A program made the translations under genes and the position numbers. A model generated the notes under the pieces. The model was not told where the DNA came from, ran no database searches, and saw only the letters and a list, made by a program, of their open reading frames with translations. A DNA stretch of 64,000 nucleotides from Choristoneura fumiferana. Lineage: Eukaryota > Arthropoda > Insecta > Lepidoptera > Tortricidae. The DNA lies in contig NC_133494.1 of assembly GCF_025370935.1 (NCBI RefSeq), forward strand, positions 9,020,047 to 9,084,046, read 5' to 3'. How positions within the stretch are numbered: the first letter of the stretch is position 1; the number at the start of each line of letters is the position of its first letter. Positions 59,701-64,000 of this stretch are shown in pieces.

Positions 59701-62700
59701 AAGAAAATTTATACAGTCGAACTGAGCAAACTAAAGTTCTAAAGCAAAATGATCAAAGAGGGGTCGAAAACTTGTTGAACAATACCACTAACAATGGGAT
59801 ATACACGCAAAGCAGCAGCACGTATAAGGAACCTTCTGCTAAGCATACTTTTCGTGAATAACTTCAAACTATTGTATCAGAACATTCGTAGTATAAGACA
59901 TAACGGCACTTGTTAGAATCTGCCACAGAACTGGAAAAGATTTACACGCAATCTGTCTAACAGAAACTTGGATAACACAACCTAAGATTGATCTCCTAAA
60001 ACTGGACGGATATAACGTAGCTTCATCCTTCTGCCGAAGCAACTATGAAGGTGGTGGAGTGAGCATTATGTTAAAGGATAATGTTGTTAGTGTAGAGCGT
60101 AAGGATATCGTGAGCATGTCAACAGAGTTTATATTTGAAACATGCGCTACCGAATTCCTCATCTAAATTGCTAATTATTGTTATTTACTGGCCTAGTAAA
60201 AATAGGCAAACAGAAATATTTTATGATTCGCTGCAAAAACTCCTACAAATGTTAGCTATAAAAGATAGTAAAAAAAACATAATTATTGGAGGAGATTTTA
60301 ATGTTAATGTTTTAGAAAAATCTTTAGCAACCTCAACTCTGTTAAATGTAATGCGAAGCTGTAATTTCAACCAGCATGTAAACGAACCAACTAGAATGAC
60401 AGAAAATAGTGCCACATGTATAGATTTAATATTTACCAATTTCCAAGACAGAAGTAATAATATAACTGTAAAAGAATATGGGTTTTCCGATCATAAGGGA
60501 GTACTCCTTAATATTCCACATGTAAAGAGTAAAGAAAGAAACGTTTGGTATACGACTAAAAGAAAATTTACCGACATAAACATTCTAAAATTCAAATCCG
60601 AACTTGCTAAAATAAATTGGAGCTCCATAATAAGCTGCGACAAAGATTTAAATGAAAACTTTACATGCTTTCTGAATATCCTAAACAGTAAACTAGATAT
60701 ATGTATACGCAGGTTAAAACCAAACTAAAAAACCGCAATTATAAAAATTGGCTTACTACTGGAATTAAAACATCGTGTAAAAATAAACGTCTTCTAAAAA
60801 TTCTCATTACTAAATCAAATAACCCCATTCTCAAAAATTACTATAAACAATATGAAAAGTTATTAAAAAAAATAGTAGAAAAATCTAAAAACTTCAATAC
60901 ATTAAAAAAGTAAAAAATCAGATAATATAACTAAAACTATGTGGCATATAGTCAAAGAGCGAACCAATAAACTTCCAAGAAAAGTAAAAGATAATATAAA
61001 ATTAAAATCCAAAATGTTGTCACAGAAGATCCCAATGTGATTGCGAATACTTTCAATAAGTTCTTATATCAGTGGGGGCAGAAGACGGCAGGGACCGCGC
61101 TCGCGGCCGCCCGGCGCAGGCGCCCACTGCAAATTCCATCTATCTGCGGCCCGTGGAATCTAAAGAGGTCTATCATATTATCCGTAATCTTAAAAACAAA
61201 CGTAGTTTTGGCTATGATGAGATGCCACCAATTCTAATAAAAAAATGCGCAAAAGAATTAGTTGAACCTTTGACCATTTTGATAAATCAGTCTTTTTGGA
61301 AAGAGTATTCCCGGACCCACTTAAGATATCTATTATAAAACTATACACAAAAAAGGATGCCGATTAGATTGTAATAATTACCGCCCAATAGCTCTCTTGT
61401 CTACCTTCTCAAAAATAATTGAAACTGCGATGTCTTCACGTCTTTACTCCTTCTGTGAAAAATATAGCATTTTTTCAGAAAGTCAAAATGGTTTTAGGAA
61501 AAAAACGATCAACAACACTAGCAGTATATAAATATGTAAATAAAATATTGAATATAATTAATCAAAAACAATATGCAGTAGGTTTAATGCTGGATATGAG
61601 TAAAGCATACGATAGGGTTTCCTACGATATTTTATTGAGTAAACTTCATAACATTGGAGTGAGAGGAATGGCACATGATTGGTTTGCATCCTATCTTAAA
61701 AACCGGATACAATACGTCGAGGTTGAGCATTACAACTTTACGACTGGAATGATTACAAAAACAAGATCATTTAAAGCAGAAATAAACAAATCAATACCAC
61801 AGGGAAGCGTTTTGGGATGTCTATTATTTTTAATATATATAAATGAGCTACCTAATGTGATAGATTCGCCAAGCATCCTGTTTGCGGACGATATATCTAT
61901 AGTTTTTCCATGCTCATCCAGCCTGACGGCGAATATTAACTTAGAATGCATCCTTAATACAGTAATTTCCTGGTTAAGTGATCATAACTTAGAACTAAAC
62001 CTAAAGAAAACCAAAATTATGCAATTTCGACCTCACCAAAAGCAACCATTAAAAATAGATTTTTGTTACAATAATTCAATATTAGACACTGTAGACCATT
62101 TTCCATTATTAGGCTTGAATATAGATACACATATAAACTGGAAAAATCACATACAACAAATTGCTAGTAAATTGAATAGGTTTACTTACGCGCTGTACGA
62201 ATTGAAAAGAACTACCGACACTAAAACTGCAACCTCCGCCTATTATGCGTACGCACACGCTTGGCTGCGGTATGGGATAGTTCTTTGGGGAAACAGCACC
62301 AACTCTAACAGTCTTTTCATTTTACAGAAAAAATGTATCAGGATTCTCGCAAATATAAAAGCACGAGTCAGCTGTCGACCATTTTTTAAAAATTTAGGAA
62401 TATTAACCTTACCCGGATTATATATTTTAGAAATTTGTACATTTGTTAACTCTAACTTAACTTTCTTCTCTCTAGCTAAAGATCATTTCACCCGACCGCA
62501 TAATTTACGATATCAAAACCGATTAGCTTTGCCAACCTCTACCTTGAAAATATTCCATTCCGGGCCTTATGCGATGTGCATCAAAATATATAATAAAAGT
62601 CCAGATTTAATTAAAAGCTTAAAAGGTCAAACATTTAAAACTGCACTTACTAAATACCTTGTAGAAAAATCCTACTACACTTTACAGGAATTTTTAGAGG

Positions 62701-63606
62701 ATAAGCACTAGCCAGCACTATAAGAAAGTGTACAATTATTAATAATATCTTGTGTTTTACTAAAATTGTTATGTTGACTATGTTTTTAGCTAAGTTTAAG
62801 TTTAAGGTACGAGCTCATATCCATATCTGCGCTCATAAGTTTAAGGTTTATTTTAATAATAGCATTATTGCAGTGCCCTTACAGGGTTTGATTCAGTATT
62901 TTGTATTGTTTCAAAGCAAATAAATGAGTTTGAGTTTGAGTTTGAGTTTGACTGAGTCAGTTTGCAAGTTCGCAGGCTAAAATTTTCGCAAATATGTAAA
63001 CAGGATTATAACAATGTAAATACAGTTCTACATTGATTTCCAGCAACTTAAAATTTATAATTTAAATTAATATTATGAAAATTATTTAAGCTAATTCCCG
63101 CTAGCACTTTAGGAGAAACTTTAACAAACAGTGCTCTCCTGCGCGGATCACTGTTGCTAACGCATTAACAGATCAAAATAATCATCATCATCACTCGGCC
63201 TACATAGGTACGTTACGTACTACTAATGGGACAGGTCTCCTCTCAGTATGAGGGCTTGGGGCGTAGTTCCGACGCGGGCCCAGTGCGGATTGGTAACTTC
63301 ACACACACCATTGAATTACTTCGCAGGTTTGTGCATGTTTCCCACGACGTTTTCCCTTCACCGTAAAGCTCGTGGTCATTTTCAATGTTATTTCGCAAGT
63401 GCGAGCCCGGATTTGAACCAAGATCAAAAATTTTCGGGCAATTTACAATTTTCAACATGCATGTTTCAGAAAAGCACGAGCGGGCGAACTCGAGAACAAC
63501 TCCGGCCTGGAAGCCCGGCGCGACTGACGAAATCGACGTCGACCAAGTGGGTGTGAACGGCGCCAAAAACTTTTTCGAAGCCAAAATAGAGGAGCCTTTC
63601 CAAAAC
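41772..63606 (+). CDS. Swip-1: EF-hand domain protein swip-1 / EFHD2 (swiprosin), 3' end missing
   Basis: Visible coding exons: 41772-41941, 57302-57466 and 63470 to the gap at 63607. The phases agree (AA|A, AG|A). Exon 1 encodes MSATEELTGILSRRQEINEK to FTEFHEFSRKEIKQYEVTFN. Exon 2 holds two EF-hands: loop 59-70 (DEGHDGFLDLNE) and loop 95-106 (DEDGDNKISFRE), separated by GAPQTHLGLK, a family hallmark. Exon 3 begins RKARAGELENNSGLEA and later reads EIDVDQVGVNGAKNFFEAK, but these two parts are in different frames: two bases are missing between 63516 and 63528. EFHD2/Swip-1 is a Ca2+-regulated actin-crosslinking protein of lamellipodia and haemocytes. The coiled-coil C terminus is not in the window. 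Intron 1 is 15.4 kb and intron 2 about 6 kb, with a LINE inside it. Confidence 0.9.
44108..44390 (+). repeat. GGTCAAGTGCGAGT repeat, longer copy
   Basis: Starts ATCGGTCAAGTGCGAGTCAC and ends GGTACGGAACGGAACCCTAAA. A decayed copy lies at 47986-48172. Confidence 0.55.
44522..44757 (+). repeat. CCAACAAAAAGTTGG repeat, copy 1
   Basis: Begins with a 15-base self-complementary segment CCAACAAAAAGTTGG, then CCCCCGACTCTGTCACTTC, and runs to CACAGACAGACAGACATAC and ACACCCCTCTTTTTG. An inverted copy lies at 56963-57202 in the same intron. Confidence 0.7.
45975..46154. mobile_element. Palindromic MITE, CAGTGCCCTTAGTG type, copy 1
   Basis: CAGTGCCCTTAGTGTAAG...TTTTCGGTTAC pairs with GTAACCGAAAA...CTTACACTAAGGGTACTG. 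The inner arms carry CTCAATTTGTATGGAAACAC and its inverse around GTTCCGCTGGAGGCGCTG. Copy 2 is at 49456-49653. Confidence 0.75.
47200..47580 (+). repeat. AAAGTAGCCTATG repeat with internal duplication
   Basis: The segment with CAGCGGTTGTTATTTCGAG and ATCGGGATAAAAAGTAGCC occurs twice in tandem, about 120 bases apart, and ends AATCCGTCCAGCCGTTTCAG and CACATTTATAATATTAGTAG. I believe this is the 3' part of an RTE-like LINE; uncertain. Confidence 0.6.
47710..47985 (-). repeat. tRNA-derived SINE, nearly full length with internal deletion
   Basis: On the minus strand it runs from GCCGTGGTGGCCTAGTGG to GTGGGACGTATATAGGCTGG. The CCTCCTCTCAGAATGAGAG segment present in other copies is deleted here. 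Confidence 0.8.
48247..48394. mobile_element. GGGCTACTAC MITE, diverged subtype
   Basis: Begins GGAGGGCTACTACAAAATTC and ends GAATTTCGTAGTAACCCCAC. Its interior (CCGTCCCGCTGACGC) resembles the 20404 copy more than the 7541 copy. Confidence 0.65.
49456..49653. mobile_element. Palindromic MITE, CAGTGCCCTTAGTG type, copy 2
   Basis: Same ends and inner arms as 45975-46154, about 20 bases longer (includes AAAAAAAAGTCTCGATCGCG). AT dinucleotides flank both ends, which may or may not be a target duplication. Confidence 0.75.
52885..53121. mobile_element. Long inverted-repeat element (AACCGACTAC type)
   Basis: TATAACAAAAAATTGAACCG...ACTACAAAAACCATGG pairs with CATGGTTTTTTGTAGTCGG...TTCAATTTTTGTTATA. 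The arms are about 75 bases, ending in GAAGTCAGTCGGTGCCTCAG and its partner. The 64-codon frame inside is not a gene. Confidence 0.7.
53240..53575 (+). repeat. Dispersed repeat (CTCGATTCC...AGATCC family)
   Basis: Contains AGTTCCCTCGATTCCATAAG, ATCAGATCCTGATTTGGTG and ends GGTTTATG-like CTCCTCCTTTTTTGAAGTCGG. Related sequence follows the assembly gap at 63840-63930. Confidence 0.5.
54600..55005 (-). repeat. tRNA-like repeat, minus copy with its 5' flank
   Basis: The tRNA-like domain is at 54751-54822 (minus): B box GGCTCGATTCCC, T stem CTGGG/CCCAG, acceptor CCAGCA/TGCTGG. The sequence before it (GATGTCGCTAGCGTCACTGC, GGGGAAATTCGTATCTGT) matches window positions 16-90. It may begin at CAATGAGGGCTACGG, close to the end of the 10230/27610 TIR elements. 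Confidence 0.7.
55040..55245 (+). repeat. tRNA-like repeat, plus copy in tail of an inverted copy
   Basis: A minus-strand tail fragment (55040-55092, TTACTTTTACGGCCATCCCG) is followed directly by the plus-strand tRNA-like head GCAGTGGTGTAGCGGTATAG and body. The anticodon-loop region GGCACGGAATGCC lacks U33, so a functional tRNA is unlikely. Confidence 0.7.
55677..56030 (-). repeat. AGGGTTCCG dispersed repeat, inverted copy
   Basis: AAAACCGGCCAAGAGCGTGT to about GGGAAAACACTAAATTTT is the reverse complement of the 3' half of the 35476-36142 copy. Confidence 0.6.
56963..57202 (-). repeat. CCAACAAAAAGTTGG repeat, copy 2 (inverted)
   Basis: Reverse complement of 44522-44757, ending CCAACTTTTTGTTGG about 100 bases before swip-1 exon 2. 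The inverted pair is 12 kb apart within one intron. Confidence 0.7.
57467..58522 (+). other. swip-1 intron 2 upstream of the LINE ORFs
   Basis: The last few hundred bases (about 58130-58522) are probably the LINE 5' UTR, since no other boundary is visible, but its exact 5' end cannot be set from one copy. No exon is seen. Confidence 0.4.
58523..62951 (+). mobile_element. Decayed non-LTR retrotransposon (CR1/Jockey-like LINE)
   Basis: ORF1 (58523-59861) starts MAPTSVCAGCRTPFQRKN with a PHD-like Cys-rich finger, then an acidic Ser-rich part, a coiled coil (about 58990-59240) and an RNA-binding-like C-terminal domain. At least two frameshifts break it (near 58715 and 58940). ORF2 (about 59860-62711) shows endonuclease motifs ICLTETW, GGDFNVN and SDHKG, then reverse transcriptase with LDMSKAYDRV, PQGSVLG and the catalytic FADD. 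It too is broken by frameshifts and stops (59911, around 60170, 60730, 61340). The 3' end is an AT-rich tail with a TTTGAG tandem repeat (62925-62951). A PHD-bearing ORF1 with endonuclease and RT fits CR1-type LINEs; the clade is uncertain. It lies in swip-1 intron 2 in the sense orientation. Confidence 0.85.
63181..63413 (-). repeat. Partial tRNA-derived SINE
   Basis: (CAT)n, CTCGGCCTACATAGG, CTCCTCTCAGTATGAGGG and CCGTAAAGCTCGTGG mark a diverged copy. It ends 57 bases before swip-1 exon 3. Confidence 0.7.
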
Positions 63607-63706
63607 NNNNNNNNNNNNNNNNNNNNNNNNNNNNNNNNNNNNNNNNNNNNNNNNNNNNNNNNNNNNNNNNNNNNNNNNNNNNNNNNNNNNNNNNNNNNNN
63701 NNNNNN
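63607..63706. other. Assembly gap of 100 N
   Basis: Exactly 100 unknown bases, the conventional length for a gap of unknown size. It removes the end of swip-1 exon 3. Confidence 0.99.
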
Positions 63707-64000
63707 GCGAGCTTTACTTAGCTTTGACGAGTTCCATTGGCCATCTACGTCTTCTTCATCAGGTCCAGTTTACCAAGTAGTTACTTTATGAATGTAAATG
63801 CTTGTCTTAGTGCTAAAAATGCCAAAATCGCCATAGGTGTCCCTATAAATCTTGAGGTTTGCCCTCGATTCCCCTAGGATCTTGGACTTGGTGACAATGG
63901 AACCAGAAGAGTAACTCTTTCGAAATAAAAAAAATGAAATTTTGAAAAATCGGTCCACAATTGACTGAGTAATCGGTGAACATACATAAAAAAAAAACAT
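63707..64000 (+). other. Sequence after the gap, repeat-like, no exon seen
   Basis: CCCTCGATTCCCCTAGGATC and TTGGACTTGGTGACAATGG resemble the repeat at 53240-53575. No continuation of swip-1 coding sequence is recognisable. Confidence 0.45.

Noticed and set aside
61419..62711. RT-containing 430-codon frame as a host gene
   Set aside because: It is the decayed ORF2 of the LINE, with the RT motifs FADD and PQGSVLG and a TTTGAG tail.
1..64000. CRISPR arrays, operons, phage or bacterial systems
   Set aside because: Split genes with GT-AG introns, SINEs and LINEs show eukaryotic DNA; no regularly spaced repeat array is present.

Overview
The window looks like nuclear DNA of a moth or butterfly (Lepidoptera). 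It holds split genes with canonical GT-AG introns, long AT-rich introns, and many copies of tRNA-derived SINEs, MITEs and LINE remnants of types I associate with lepidopteran genomes. Every protein call comes from reading the translated exons by eye and joining them at splice sites that keep frame. No database search was possible.

Six genes are supported. In order they are: (1) 1493-4432 (+), a two-exon gene for a secreted, very arginine-rich repeat protein that I do not recognise, with a TATA box and initiator; (2) 4725-6802 (-), CacyBP/SIP, 5 coding exons; (3) 9450-16150 (-), ING3, 11 coding exons ending in a PHD finger; (4) 20095-20310 (+), the small APC/C subunit CDC26; (5) 22370-32991 (-), a DEG/ENaC channel of the pickpocket family, 14 coding exons; (6) 41772 to beyond 63606 (+), swip-1/EFHD2, an EF-hand actin-associated protein with a 15.4-kb first intron. 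A 100-N assembly gap (63607-63706) cuts the last visible swip-1 exon. That exon also lacks two bases relative to the family reading frame. The genes do not form an operon or pathway: CacyBP and CDC26 belong to ubiquitin pathways, ING3 to chromatin, ppk to the membrane and swip-1 to actin.

The rest is mainly mobile DNA. I could define ends, and often target-site duplications, for a hAT element (7326-8077), a second small hAT (21191-21381), a Harbinger-like element nested inside another (19295-19840, inner 19414-19816), another Harbinger-like element (38475-38796), a pogo-like MITE (14586-14831) and a TA-flanked element (36882-37320). Two further TIR elements (26363-27332 and 33338-34545) carry many internal copies of a short motif, and a third motif cluster lies at 22985-24010. 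A 1.3-kb TIR element is present twice (11302-12625 and 39256-40680); the second copy has a MITE inserted where the first is empty. A decayed LINE (58523-62951) sits in swip-1 intron 2.

The best candidate for something undescribed is the arginine-rich secreted protein. Next come the three elements with internal motif arrays.
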